Source: Candidatus Roizmanbacteria bacterium
GTDB taxonomy: Bacteria > Patescibacteriota > Microgenomatia > UBA1406 > GWC2-37-13
Length of the DNA stretch: 64,000 nucleotides
Reading direction: 5' to 3'
Assembly: GCA_012798265.1 (NCBI GenBank)
Contig: JAAZNM010000007.1
Location: forward strand, 1-64,000
Below the pieces are notes generated by a model. That model was not told where the DNA came from, ran no database searches, and saw nothing but the letters and a program-made list of their open reading frames with translations. The position numbers and the translations under genes are program-made. Below, one piece after another: positions 8,399 to 17,531 of this stretch (position 1 is the stretch's first letter; each line of letters opens with the position of its first letter).

Positions 8399-9124
8399 TT
8401 ATTTAACTTTAATGAACGGTTTGTCAAAACGCAAATCAAGAACGCTGAAATCTTTCCCGTCAACCTTAAACGTCTGGATGATCGCATTCATCTGATAAGC
8501 TTGGATTGACAGATCTTTTTCCGTCGAAAACAAGATCTTCTTGTCTTTTAAATTTAATCCTATCATATTAAATCCGTTAATATCAATAGTATCAACAGTA
8601 AGTCCCAGATCTTCGGCCTTACTCAAAAAAAACAAGGAAGCCAGGATATCCCTGAGTTTGATATTCTCTCCGGGATAAAACTCAAAATAATTCAGCTTTT
8701 GATAGTAATTAATGATCGGATAATCATCTTCCTTTGTCTTGTTTTTGTAAAGGATGCGGCCATCGGCGGCCAGATGAAAAAAACCCTGATCGACCTTAAG
8801 AGACGAGATCGGCGTCTCCTCGACCACCGACAACAAAATCCCGTCAGGATATTCGCGGTTAAGCAAAATCTGTTTCAGGCCGGGATTCTTTTTCGCAAGC
8901 GATGCTCCGGTTTTTTCAGGATCGACAAAAAAAATATTTTTGTTTCTCAGTTCTTCCAACCCAAGGATCTGCCGTTTTCCGTTTAAACCGACTATCCTTA
9001 TTTTTTTGACGGCAAAAAAATTGTTTCCCAAAAAAAATAGGGCAAAAAAAACGGCGATCAGGAAAATCAGGCCGAAGACTTTTTTACCCGATTCCCATCG
9101 CCTCGATAATTTTGTCAGCGGCAT
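8399..9124 (-). CDS. ftsQ: Cell division protein FtsQ/DivIB
   Basis: A 241-residue bitopic protein: a short basic cytoplasmic end, one membrane segment (about 15-36, GLIFLIAVFFALFFLGNNFF), a POTRA domain starting VKKIRIVGLNGKRQILGLEEL, and an FtsQ-type beta domain with PISSLKVDQGFFHLAADGRILY. In other bacteria it links early and late divisome proteins. The start overlaps the 3' end of murG by 41 nt; no better internal ATG is seen. Sequence conservation in this family is low, so the call relies on architecture plus position between murG and ftsA. Confidence 0.9.
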   Translation of the reverse strand: MPLTKLSRRWESGKKVFGLIFLIAVFFALFFLGNNFFAVKKIRIVGLNGKRQILGLEELRNKNIFFVDPEKTGASLAKKNPGLKQILLNREYPDGILLSVVEETPISSLKVDQGFFHLAADGRILYKNKTKEDDYPIINYYQKLNYFEFYPGENIKLRDILASLFFLSKAEDLGLTVDTIDINGFNMIGLNLKDKKILFSTEKDLSIQAYQMNAIIQTFKVDGKDFSVLDLRFDKPFIKVK

Positions 9125-10190
9125 CTTGTTTATAGATAATGTTTAATTGCTTGTAGGCAGACTTGTAGTCGCCGAGTTTCGGCAATATTTTTTCTATCAA
9201 ACGATAAAGATCAACGCTTTTTCCGTGTTCGTAAAAGATCTCAACGGCTCCCATCTCGTTTAGGATCTGGGCCTGTTTCTGCTGTTCCTGATGAGCCGAC
9301 CAGGGCAATGGAATAAGAATAGCCGGCTTATCCAGAGCGATTAGTTCAAAAAAAGTATTGGCACCGGAACGACTGATCACTAAATCCGCCATGTCAAAAA
9401 CGTAGCCTACCTCATCGGTAAAAAAATGTTCCCTGATAAAATAGTTTTTTTGTTTTTCCGGGGGCATAGCCGACCGTATCTTTTGAAGGCGGACAATATC
9501 GTCAAACTGTTTTACGTTACCAACCTGGTGAATGACTATATATCTATCAAGCAAAAGAGGAACGAGATCGCCTACCAACTGATTAAGATTATGAGATCCG
9601 AGAGAACCGCCGGTAACGTATATGACCGGCCTGTCCTTTTTTACCTCAAAAGGTTTTTTTACGGTTCTAAATATCTCTCGTCGTAAAGGATTGCCGGTGA
9701 CGACGGTTTTATCTCCGGAAAAATACCCTAGGGTCTGGGGGAAAGAGACGAAAATTCGGGAAGCCAAATAACCGCTTATCTTATTTGCCAGTCCCGGATG
9801 GATGGTCTGTTCGTGAATAAAGACGGGTATTTTCTTAAGATAACCGGCGACTACGATCGGTAGACCAATATAGCCGCCGAAAGACAGGATTTTATCCGGT
9901 TTTTCCCGATAAACTATTTTCCAGGCTTCCCAAAAACCGCCGGGGACTTTGAATATATTTTTCAATGAACCAATGCTGAGAATCCGGGTAACCCTGCCGG
10001 CCGCCAGGTCGATAAATCGGATATTTCTTTTTTTTAACTCCTGATACTCCATCGATAGACTGCTTTCCGCCGACAAAGCATGTTTCCTGCCGACAAAAAC
10101 AATCTCGACATTTTTTATACCCAGATCGATTATTCTGTCGATGACCGATAAGGCCGGTGTCAAATGACCACCGGTAACAAGTATTTTCAT
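9084..10190 (-). CDS. murG: MurG, lipid II-forming GlcNAc transferase
   Basis: A 368-residue GT28 enzyme that adds GlcNAc to lipid I at the inner membrane face. The N-terminal motif is short: ILVTGGHLTPALSV, whereas the classic form has a longer GGGTGGH loop. The middle has FGGYIGLPIVVAGYLKKIPVFIHEQ, then VTGGSLGSHNLNQLV at the second Rossmann fold, and the donor-binding signature SRSGANTFFELIALDKPAILIPLPWSAHQEQQKQA. It is 5 nt downstream of ftsW in the dcw operon. Confidence 0.96.
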   Translation of the reverse strand: MKILVTGGHLTPALSVIDRIIDLGIKNVEIVFVGRKHALSAESSLSMEYQELKKRNIRFIDLAAGRVTRILSIGSLKNIFKVPGGFWEAWKIVYREKPDKILSFGGYIGLPIVVAGYLKKIPVFIHEQTIHPGLANKISGYLASRIFVSFPQTLGYFSGDKTVVTGNPLRREIFRTVKKPFEVKKDRPVIYVTGGSLGSHNLNQLVGDLVPLLLDRYIVIHQVGNVKQFDDIVRLQKIRSAMPPEKQKNYFIREHFFTDEVGYVFDMADLVISRSGANTFFELIALDKPAILIPLPWSAHQEQQKQAQILNEMGAVEIFYEHGKSVDLYRLIEKILPKLGDYKSAYKQLNIIYKQDAADKIIEAMGIG

Positions 10191-10195
10191 ATAGG

Positions 10196-11284
10196 CTAAT
10201 AAACTTTTGATTTTTTGGCGATATTAATCAATATACCAATCAAAGCAAAAGAAACCAAAAGATTCGAACCGCCATATGAAATAAAAGGCAGCGGAACTCC
10301 GGTCAGGGGCATAAGATTGGTCATGCCGGCCAGATTGATAAGGATCTGGAAATTGAAAAAAGCCAGTATTCCACCGGCGAGCAGGCGACCGAGACGATCC
10401 TTGGCATAAGCCGCCACTTGATACACCCTGTATATAAATATTATGAATATCGAGATAAGAATGACACAGCCGACAAAACCGATCTCCTCGGCAACGATCG
10501 CAAAAATAGAGTCAGTATGGGCTTCAGGCAAAAAAAGGTATTTTTGTCTCGATCCGCCGAAACCTATCCCGAAGAGTCCACCGTTGGACAAGGAAATTAG
10601 GATTTGATTTATGTGGTAGGTTATTCCTAACGGATCAAGGCTGGGATTAAAAAAAGCCGCCAACCGACGAAACCTATAAGGAGATATCTTTATGAGGAAA
10701 TAGGAACCGAACACCGAAGCCGGAACAAGAAGAAGAAGATAATGAAGTTCTATTCCCGCCAAAAAATAAATAGTGATGCTTAAAAGAAAGATTATCGAAG
10801 CCGTTCCCATGTCCGGCTGAAGAATAATCAAAAAAATCAAGAGTCCGAGAAGTATTATAAAAGAGAAAAAACGTTTCCTCTCCCGGTTGACAAACCAGGA
10901 AGACAGATAGATTATCGAGGCAAACTTGGCCAGTTCGGTCGGCTGGAGATTAAAGAAACCAAAGTCTATCCAACGCCGCGCCCCTCCGGCTTGCTGGCCG
11001 ACATGAGGAACCAGGACAAGAAATAAAAGGAATATCGTACCGAACATAATGAAAAAAGCCAGATAATAAAACTTGTGGTAATCGACAACCGACAAAAAAA
11101 ACATCACTATTATTCCTAAGATCAACCAAATCGATTGCATCTGAAGATAATGGAAACTGTTGTCGGTCTCCCTTAAACTCCTTACCGCCGATGATTCAAA
11201 AACAAAAAAAAGCCCGATGGCCGACAGAAGTATCGGCAGGGTAAAGATCGGCCACAGGTTACTGCGGCTAGGTTTTTTTTTCAT
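10196..11284 (-). CDS. ftsW: FtsW, SEDS-family septal peptidoglycan polymerase
   Basis: A 362-residue SEDS protein with about ten membrane segments. It polymerises lipid II at the septum together with FtsI. Motifs are VVDYHKFYYLA, LQPDMGTASIIFLLS, the GITYHINQILISLSNGGLFGIGFGGSRQKYLFLPEAHTDSIFA loop with the conserved Asp, and TNLMPLTGVPLPFISYGGSNLL. The ATG at 11284 (MKKKPSRSN) is chosen; it overlaps murD by 17 nt, whereas starting further upstream at 11437 would bury 170 nt in murD and add a non-family extension. Its position between murD and murG identifies it as FtsW rather than RodA. Confidence 0.94.
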   Translation of the reverse strand: MKKKPSRSNLWPIFTLPILLSAIGLFFVFESSAVRSLRETDNSFHYLQMQSIWLILGIIVMFFLSVVDYHKFYYLAFFIMFGTIFLLFLVLVPHVGQQAGGARRWIDFGFFNLQPTELAKFASIIYLSSWFVNRERKRFFSFIILLGLLIFLIILQPDMGTASIIFLLSITIYFLAGIELHYLLLLVPASVFGSYFLIKISPYRFRRLAAFFNPSLDPLGITYHINQILISLSNGGLFGIGFGGSRQKYLFLPEAHTDSIFAIVAEEIGFVGCVILISIFIIFIYRVYQVAAYAKDRLGRLLAGGILAFFNFQILINLAGMTNLMPLTGVPLPFISYGGSNLLVSFALIGILINIAKKSKVY

Positions 11285-12506
11285 GTTGGCGGATGTAAAA
11301 CTGAAATTGGTTGCCTTTTTCTTCAAAGTTTTTCCATAGGCTGTAACTCGGGGACGCGGTCGACAAAAGGCAGATTGTATTTTTGGGAGTATGTTCATAA
11401 GCAAAATCAACCGCTTGCTCCATACTGATCGTTTCAAGGATATTGAATGATTTTTCTTTTGATTTTGATCTGAGTATGGCCCTCATTTTTTTTCCGGATT
11501 CGGGGAAAAAAACGATGTTTGCGACTTTGTATTTTATCAATGTATCAATCAAGTTATTGAACTCATATCCCCGATCTTCACCGCCTAAAAAAATCGTTCC
11601 GACGCTCCCTAGAGTCTTGATGGCAAAGATCGTCGATTCGGGAGTGGTCGAAATGGCGTCATCATAAAATCTAATACCTTGAAACTCGCCCACCGGCTGC
11701 AGTCGATGCGGCAGGGCCTTGAATTTTTTTACGGCTGATGCCATAACTTCTTCTTTAACTTTCAGTATTCGCCCTACCGTTACCGCCGCGCAGACATTAT
11801 CACGATTGAATGAGCCAACCAAAGGGATCTCCGAGTCAGCAAGCGGCAGGCTACTTGTAAAAGGTACCGCCTTGGATACGCAATCTTTTGACCATCGGGC
11901 CAATATATCGTAGGCGGGATTATAGATAAAATAATCATCTGCTTTTTGGTAACCGATAATGTTTTTTTTGGCTCGATAATATCTATCAACTCCTCCGTGA
12001 TAGTTCATGTGGTCGGGAAAAAGATCAAGGACTACGCTTATGTGGGGCGAATAATTGATATCATCCAGTTGGTAACTCGACAGTTCGCAGACAAATACTG
12101 CTTCTTTACCGACCGACCAATCCAAAGCTTCGATCATCGGCTGACCGATATTGCCAAGCAGGTAAGTTTCCAGACCCGCTTCTTTGAGGATGGAAAAAAT
12201 CAGACTGGCGGTCGTGCTTTTGCCTTTTGTTCCGGTAATCCCGATTGTCATATTTTTCTTATTGGCAAAAAACAGATTGGTGGCGGTCGTATAGGGAATG
12301 CTCAGATAATCTTTGGGAATACCTGGGGTTTTGATCGCCAGATCGAAGCTATGCTGCTCCTTTAAATAATCAGAGCTGATACTTTTGTCGGCTATGCCGC
12401 ACTCAAGACCAGGATAAATTTTTTTCAAAAACCTTTCCGTTGCCTTACCCTCTTTCCCATAACCCAAAATAAGGATTTTTTTGCCGTTTAAATCTTCAAG
12501 TTTCAT
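11268..12506 (-). CDS. murD: Mur ligase, UDP-MurNAc-L-Ala:glutamate ligase (MurD or MurD2)
   Basis: A 412-residue Mur ligase with the ATP-binding loop GITGTKGKSTTASLIFSIL, the central-domain VFVCELSSYQLDDINYSPHISVVLDLFPDHMNYHGG, and the C-terminal domain with FYDDAISTTPESTIFAIKTL. It adds the second stem-peptide residue. It overlaps murL by 4 nt, and this pairing is the arrangement of the Xanthomonas MurD2-MurL system, where the ligase adds L-Glu and MurL epimerises it to D-Glu. The substrate choice here is therefore inferred to be L-Glu, not shown. Confidence 0.93.
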   Translation of the reverse strand: MKLEDLNGKKILILGYGKEGKATERFLKKIYPGLECGIADKSISSDYLKEQHSFDLAIKTPGIPKDYLSIPYTTATNLFFANKKNMTIGITGTKGKSTTASLIFSILKEAGLETYLLGNIGQPMIEALDWSVGKEAVFVCELSSYQLDDINYSPHISVVLDLFPDHMNYHGGVDRYYRAKKNIIGYQKADDYFIYNPAYDILARWSKDCVSKAVPFTSSLPLADSEIPLVGSFNRDNVCAAVTVGRILKVKEEVMASAVKKFKALPHRLQPVGEFQGIRFYDDAISTTPESTIFAIKTLGSVGTIFLGGEDRGYEFNNLIDTLIKYKVANIVFFPESGKKMRAILRSKSKEKSFNILETISMEQAVDFAYEHTPKNTICLLSTASPSYSLWKNFEEKGNQFQFYIRQHEKKT

Positions 12507-13846
12507 AAAGGAAGGGCAGAAAAAAATCTGCTTGGCATATTATTAACGTTATGGACTTCAAAAGCTTTGGTTTCAATAAGACCAATATCTTTTATCTTTG
12601 GTAATATTTCCGCCTCAAAAGCCTTCATGACGGGATCGCCGAAAAATTCTTTTTTTTGCCAGGCCAGATAAAAAGCCGCTTGAGTCTCTTCGAATGTTCC
12701 GACGCAATCAAACGGTTTTATCGATCCGAATCCGAGCAGATCCTGGTAAACACGCGTCAGATTCTTATCGGCAAACAGATTTCTACCAAAGATACCGATC
12801 AGGTCCTTTTTCGGCAAAAATGCTGAAAGGAGGGCGAACATGAAAGCACATTTGGGACACTCCCCACACCATTTTTTTCCCGGAGGCAGCGGATTGGTCG
12901 AACTGAAGTTCCGGTTGCAACTGGTGAAATGAGACAGGTATTTTCTGTAACGGACAAACAGAGATACGATCTTTATTTCGGACAGCGGCCTCAATAAGGA
13001 AAAATAGCCCACGTCGGGCGTAATATACTTTTTTACATAATCCTGGAACATCAACTCGAACTCAAGCGACTTACTCCACTGATGATTGATTTGTTGCCCG
13101 AGATACTCGACGTTTCCGAAACTGGCGCTGTATTCGTTTGAAGCGATAAAGTATCTATAATCATAGATTACCGCCGTCAACAATCCTAAAAAGGCATAGA
13201 TGGCCGAAACCGGAACATGCCCTTTATATGTTCCTTTTAGTCTTAACAATTGAGGGCTCAAGATCCGCTCAAGAGTAATTACTTCGATTCCCAGTTCTTT
13301 TTTGAAATCTTCTCCGATAATCATAGCCGACCCTGGCTTAAGGGCCAAACCGGTAATCGGCAGTTTTTTTTCCTTAAGCAGTTCTGTTGAAACCAGCGAG
13401 TCCTTGCCGCCACCTATACCGACAAGAGACCGGTCGCGGCAAACGAAGTTTATTGGTTTGGAGACAATGTCACCAGAATAAGGAAAGTTTACCAAACCGC
13501 GAAAATCAATCCGGTTACGGAAAAAAAATTCACCCAGCCCTTTAGTGTAAACCGTGTTCCAAAACTCAGCTTGGTCGCTTGAAAGCGAGACTGATGAAAG
13601 TTTGATTTTTTTTGGACACAAAAGTTTCCAGTAACTGACTCCCAAAACCAGATGAAGGCTTTCCAATATTTTGGAGACTAGGGCCCCAGGCACCGACGAA
13701 GGCAAAGGTGCCGGCAGTTTGACGGCTTCGACAAACTCTTCCGCCTGTTTACCCGAAGCAATCAGGCGATAGTCGAAAAAAACCGTCTGTTTGTCGGGCG
13801 TAATCCGGTAACCATTGAACTCAAAGCTGTCTGCTGTAGACTGCAT
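12503..13846 (-). CDS. murL: MurL-like UDP-MurNAc-L-Ala-L-Glu epimerase
   Basis: A 447-residue protein recognised as MurL-like from a PP-loop motif LVGIGGGKDSLVSTE (GGGKDS at 145-150), the block FIASNEYSASFGNVEYLGQQINHQWSKS (about 234-260) and a Cys cluster CGECPKC (327-333). In Xanthomonas oryzae MurL epimerises the terminal L-Glu of UDP-MurNAc-L-Ala-L-Glu in an ATP-dependent way. It is coupled to murD by an ATGA overlap and sits between mraY and murD, which fits. A TATAAT 6 nt upstream suggests an extra internal promoter. The alternative is another PP-loop enzyme, but the context argues for MurL. Confidence 0.82.
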   Translation of the reverse strand: MQSTADSFEFNGYRITPDKQTVFFDYRLIASGKQAEEFVEAVKLPAPLPSSVPGALVSKILESLHLVLGVSYWKLLCPKKIKLSSVSLSSDQAEFWNTVYTKGLGEFFFRNRIDFRGLVNFPYSGDIVSKPINFVCRDRSLVGIGGGKDSLVSTELLKEKKLPITGLALKPGSAMIIGEDFKKELGIEVITLERILSPQLLRLKGTYKGHVPVSAIYAFLGLLTAVIYDYRYFIASNEYSASFGNVEYLGQQINHQWSKSLEFELMFQDYVKKYITPDVGYFSLLRPLSEIKIVSLFVRYRKYLSHFTSCNRNFSSTNPLPPGKKWCGECPKCAFMFALLSAFLPKKDLIGIFGRNLFADKNLTRVYQDLLGFGSIKPFDCVGTFEETQAAFYLAWQKKEFFGDPVMKAFEAEILPKIKDIGLIETKAFEVHNVNNMPSRFFSALPL

Positions 13847-13852
13847 GCATCA

Positions 13853-13858
13853 ATTATA
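13853..13858 (-). promoter_or_regulatory. Internal -10 box before murL-murD
   Basis: Minus-strand TATAAT lies 6 nt before the murL ATG (13846), in the 23-nt gap after mraY. The -35 is not convincing. It may give a leaderless murL-murD-ftsW transcript inside the dcw cluster. Confidence 0.45.
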
Positions 13859-13869
13859 GCCAATAAATA

Positions 13870-14907
13870 TCATTTCATGAAGGCAAACATCAAACCGAGG
13901 ATAGCAAAAATTATTGACATAAGCCATATTCTCATCACCACTTTAGGCTCTCCCCATCCCCTATACTGAAGCCAAAGGTGAAAAGGGGAAACCGGAACAA
14001 TCTTTTTTTTCAAAAACTTCTTGCTTAAAAGTTGAACCAGGGAACTGGCAATTTCAATGACGAAGACCCCGCCGACTATGGGCAGAGCAAAGGCCTTGCC
14101 GAGGATAAGGCCGATAACGGCAAAGGTCGCTCCGAAAGACAAAGCCCCCGTATCTCCCATTATAAGCCTGGCCGGATAGATATTAAAATACAGAAATGCG
14201 AACAATCCGCCGATCCAGGAACTGACGAACAAAGAGGTAGGGACATCTACTATCGATCGGGCAACCACCCAAAAACTCGATACGGAAACCAGAAGAACTC
14301 CGCTTGCCAAACCGTCCAATCCATCGGTGACATTAACGGCGTTGGCAAAAGCGACTATGACAAAAGCGGCAAACAGTATATAGAACAACCAAAGATGGTA
14401 AACTCCCAAAAAAGGAACGTAAATTATATCTATCTTCAAGTCGTTATATAACCAGTAGGCAACGATCAAAGCCAGGATAACCTCGAGAATAAGTTTATGC
14501 CTAATTCTCAATCCGAAAAAATTGTTTTTTTTCCAAAAAAATATCTTGCTCAGGTCATCGTAAACCCCCAATAACCCGAAAGAAATAAAAGTGAAGCAGA
14601 TTATTTTAATCTCGCTGATTATCGACGGATAGTTGCCGATGATCTTTTTTCCGAAAAGAGAAAAAAAAGACAAAAAAATGGAAAAAACGACCAAGGTGGT
14701 TATGATAATCAATAATCCTCCGCCGACCGGGGTGCCGGTTTTGCCGGAATTGAACCTGTCAAAGATGGGGGTCGGCTCGTCAAAAGCGTCTTTAGTCTTC
14801 TGGTCCGTCCGCTGCATCTTTATCCGATAAAGGAAATTTATGAAGGGAATTATCAAGGCCATATTGATGACGAAGGAAACGAAAACCGTAAAAAGGTATA
14901 AAGACAT
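13870..14907 (-). CDS. mraY: MraY, phospho-MurNAc-pentapeptide translocase
   Basis: A 345-residue polytopic membrane enzyme that transfers phospho-MurNAc-peptide to undecaprenyl phosphate to make lipid I. It shows TPVGGGLLIIITTLVVF, FGLLGVYDDLSKI (with the DD pair), the NAVNVTDGLDGLASG motif with catalytic aspartates, and GDTGALSFGATFAVIGL. The C-terminus has PFHLWLQYRGWGEPKVVMRIW in place of the usual histidine-rich HHH loop of classic MraY. The ATG at 14907 is used; a TTG two codons upstream is possible. Confidence 0.95.
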   Translation of the reverse strand: MSLYLFTVFVSFVINMALIIPFINFLYRIKMQRTDQKTKDAFDEPTPIFDRFNSGKTGTPVGGGLLIIITTLVVFSIFLSFFSLFGKKIIGNYPSIISEIKIICFTFISFGLLGVYDDLSKIFFWKKNNFFGLRIRHKLILEVILALIVAYWLYNDLKIDIIYVPFLGVYHLWLFYILFAAFVIVAFANAVNVTDGLDGLASGVLLVSVSSFWVVARSIVDVPTSLFVSSWIGGLFAFLYFNIYPARLIMGDTGALSFGATFAVIGLILGKAFALPIVGGVFVIEIASSLVQLLSKKFLKKKIVPVSPFHLWLQYRGWGEPKVVMRIWLMSIIFAILGLMFAFMK

Positions 14908-14929
14908 AGTCAAATTATTAAACTGATCA

Positions 14930-15289
14930 TTAAAAAAGATTGATAATTTTCGGAATAAAGATCAAACAAGCGACGGCAAAAGCACCGATCGCATATATAA
15001 GCATGGCGCCGGCGGCGACATCCTTGGCCAATTTGATATCATCCCTCCACTTTGTATCGATCGCGTCGGTGGTGTTTTCGATAGCAGTATTAATCGTCTC
15101 AACAGTCAGGCCGATAAAGATCAAGGCGGCAATCAACAGATATTGGTCATAGGAAATCTTAAAAACCATCCCTCCGACAATCGCCAGACCGGAAAGAAAA
15201 ATATGGATACGATAGTTAGGCTGAGTGGACAAGGCCCATTTCAATCCCTTAAAAGCATTTATAAAAGAAACCGTGTGTTTTTTTATCAT
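14930..15289 (-). CDS. dgkA: Diacylglycerol/undecaprenol kinase (DgkA family)
   Basis: A 119-residue small membrane kinase with three predicted membrane helices. Family signatures are FKGLKWALSTQPNYRIHI, VETINTAIENTTDAID (the catalytic Glu region), and KLAKDVAAGAMLIYAIGAFAV. In Gram-positive-type bacteria the homologue phosphorylates undecaprenol, and its place between yvcK and mraY supports recycling of the lipid carrier used for lipid I synthesis. It overlaps yvcK by 4 nt. Confidence 0.92.
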   Translation of the reverse strand: MIKKHTVSFINAFKGLKWALSTQPNYRIHIFLSGLAIVGGMVFKISYDQYLLIAALIFIGLTVETINTAIENTTDAIDTKWRDDIKLAKDVAAGAMLIYAIGAFAVACLIFIPKIINLF

Positions 15290-16260
15290 AAGGAAATGGC
15301 GTGGGCAATCAAACCGGCTAATTTTGCCGGACTATGTCTCAAAATACTTCTTGTCAATTTGTCCGACTTCTCTTTTTTAAAAGAGGCGGTGTCGATAACG
15401 TCGCCAATTATCAGTTTTCCCGGAAAATTCCGGCTGTCTAAATTGTTAACAACCGGCTTTTCATGATGACTCAAATACCATTCTAGTATATCGCCGGGAA
15501 TTTTTCCATCGTTGGCGACGACGATATCCGGAGTTCTGCCCAGATACCTTGACAGGTCTTCCAGATGGTCTTTGGCCTGATAGTTGTTGGTTTGACCCAG
15601 TTTGGTCATAAGATTGAGTATGTATATTATCTTGGCCGGCGAAGATACCAAACTCTCCCTGATGTTTTTGGTCAAAAGCACAGGGACGATACTGGTATAA
15701 AGATCGCCGGGGCCGATAATGATATAATCCGACTCTCTGATGGCGGCTGTCGCCTTGGGATTACTGTCGACCAAAGGATCAAGAAAGGCTTTTTTGATCC
15801 GTTGGTTTTTTTCGGGATTGCTGTCGATGTTAGCCTCACCCTTTATTATCTGTCCGTCTTCGTACTCGGCGCAAAGATGGGTTTTTTCCAAGGTCACCGG
15901 AATCACCTGACCTTTTGTTTTTAGTATGTAGCTGGCGTTTTTTATCACTTCGTTATAGTCGGATGAAACCTTTTCCAGAGCAGAGATAAAGATATTACCG
16001 AAATTGTGACCGTAAAAATCACCAGAATCAAAACGGTAAAGGAAAAGTCTCCTCCAGAGAAGCGGTGCTTCTGATAAAGCCAAAAGGCATTGTCGGATAT
16101 CACCGGGAGGAAGGACACCGAGTTGATCGCGCAGTCTACCGGTTGACCCTCCCGAGTCCATCATGGAAACTATCACCGAAAGATCCAAGGGATGAACTTT
16201 AAGACCGGTCAATACGACAAAAGTGCCGGTACCGCCACCGATCACCGTAATTTTTTTCAT
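15286..16260 (-). CDS. yvcK: YvcK/CofD-family UDP-GlcNAc-binding regulator
   Basis: A 324-residue protein of the YvcK (GlmR) family, which in Bacillus binds UDP-GlcNAc and adjusts carbon flow into cell wall precursors. The nucleotide-binding start KKITVIGGGTGTFVVLTGLK is followed by the conserved MMDSGGSTGRLRDQLGVLPPGDIRQCLLALSE, and later SDYIIIGPGDLYTSIVPVLL. Both ends are ATGA-coupled (with dgkA and the glmU-like gene). Being inside the dcw cluster next to a GlmU-like enzyme fits a role at the UDP-GlcNAc branch. Confidence 0.93.
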   Translation of the reverse strand: MKKITVIGGGTGTFVVLTGLKVHPLDLSVIVSMMDSGGSTGRLRDQLGVLPPGDIRQCLLALSEAPLLWRRLFLYRFDSGDFYGHNFGNIFISALEKVSSDYNEVIKNASYILKTKGQVIPVTLEKTHLCAEYEDGQIIKGEANIDSNPEKNQRIKKAFLDPLVDSNPKATAAIRESDYIIIGPGDLYTSIVPVLLTKNIRESLVSSPAKIIYILNLMTKLGQTNNYQAKDHLEDLSRYLGRTPDIVVANDGKIPGDILEWYLSHHEKPVVNNLDSRNFPGKLIIGDVIDTASFKKEKSDKLTRSILRHSPAKLAGLIAHAISL

Positions 16261-17531
16261 AAGATATTCCTGTTTTTAACTGTCTTTCCCTGAAAGGAAA
16301 ACATTCCGTCAGGTAGGTCTTTGAATATGATGCTGGCCGGTCCGATCTGACAGTTCTGCCCGATCTTGACTCCGGGAAGAAGGGAGGAATTGATTCCCAC
16401 CTTGGTCAGTTTGCCGATAATGGCACCCAGTTTAACCATTTGGGTATTTTTGTTATCGCCGGCGACGACCGATCCGACGTTCTTTCCGTCAAAACGGAAG
16501 TTGGCGGTTACGGCTCCGGCTCCGAAAGAAACTTCTTTATCCAGAACCGAATCGCCGATATAGTTACGGTGAAGATAAACCGAATCGCCGATATAGGAAC
16601 GGGCCACTTCGCTGTGACCGCCGATAAGACACCCTGAACCCACCTGACTTTCTCTTATTAAGCTGTAATCGCCGATAACCGTTCCTTCCCCGATCTGGCA
16701 CGGGCCTAAAATTTTGGCATAATCGCCGATCTTAACCCCTTTTCCCAACCTGACCTTCCCTTCAATCAAAGCCGTCTTGGCTATGGAAACCGAACCGTCG
16801 ATAAAACTTTCGCTCTTTTCCAAAAAATGTTTCATCATCGACAAAACATGCCAAGGGAACTTTAGCGAATACCAATAACCGTCGTAGGCGATAAACTCTT
16901 TACCGGAAGACCTGTTAAGCAATCGGTTCAAACCTTTTTCGTAAGTATCGTCGCTTTTTTTGTCGGAACGATCGATAACTTCAACCAACTTGCTAATATT
17001 GTCCACATAATCGAAAACCAACCTGACATAATCGGAGGGCAGATCATTCTCCCCGGGTTTTTCCACTATGCCGGATATCCTATCGTTCTTAAAGACAAAA
17101 TATCCTCCGGGAAAATAGCGGTCCATTTTTTTTCCGGCAAGAATCAACTCCGGCTTACGGGCTTTTTTTTCCATCAGAACCTGTACAAGGCTTTCGGAAA
17201 AAACGTCGTTGACGTTCAAGATAAGCGACTCGCCTTTTATTGCGTCTTTAGCTGATAATATTGCCCCTCCTTGACCGGGAAGATCTTTATTTTGGATAAC
17301 GAGCTCCAAAGATATCCTGTATTTTTTTGACCATTCCGGTAGCTTTTTTTTTATTTTTCCCTCTGAATCGACGCTTACGGCTATATATATTTTTTCGCCT
17401 ATTTTGGAAAAAAAACCTATCTGGTATTCCAATAGGGACACGCCGGCAAAAACGAAGCTCTCCTTTTCTTTTAAGGGCCAGAATCGGCTACCGTCTCCGC
17501 CTGCCAAAATGTAAATGTTTTTTATTTTCAT
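16257..17531 (-). CDS. GlmU-like sugar nucleotidyltransferase with left-handed beta-helix
   Basis: A 424-residue two-domain protein. The N-terminal Rossmann-like domain starts with IYILAGGDGSRFWPLKEKESFVFAG, a variant of the nucleotidyltransferase signature, and has LNVNDVFSESLVQV in place of the typical D-x-P/L motif. From about residue 245 onward, hexapeptide repeats (GSVSIAKTALIEGKVRLGKG and on) form a left-handed beta-helix, as in GlmU. It probably makes UDP-GlcNAc or a related nucleotide sugar for MurA. The acetyltransferase activity is uncertain because GlmU catalytic residues are not obvious. It is ATGA-coupled to both murA and yvcK. Confidence 0.75.
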   Translation of the reverse strand: MKIKNIYILAGGDGSRFWPLKEKESFVFAGVSLLEYQIGFFSKIGEKIYIAVSVDSEGKIKKKLPEWSKKYRISLELVIQNKDLPGQGGAILSAKDAIKGESLILNVNDVFSESLVQVLMEKKARKPELILAGKKMDRYFPGGYFVFKNDRISGIVEKPGENDLPSDYVRLVFDYVDNISKLVEVIDRSDKKSDDTYEKGLNRLLNRSSGKEFIAYDGYWYSLKFPWHVLSMMKHFLEKSESFIDGSVSIAKTALIEGKVRLGKGVKIGDYAKILGPCQIGEGTVIGDYSLIRESQVGSGCLIGGHSEVARSYIGDSVYLHRNYIGDSVLDKEVSFGAGAVTANFRFDGKNVGSVVAGDNKNTQMVKLGAIIGKLTKVGINSSLLPGVKIGQNCQIGPASIIFKDLPDGMFSFQGKTVKNRNIL

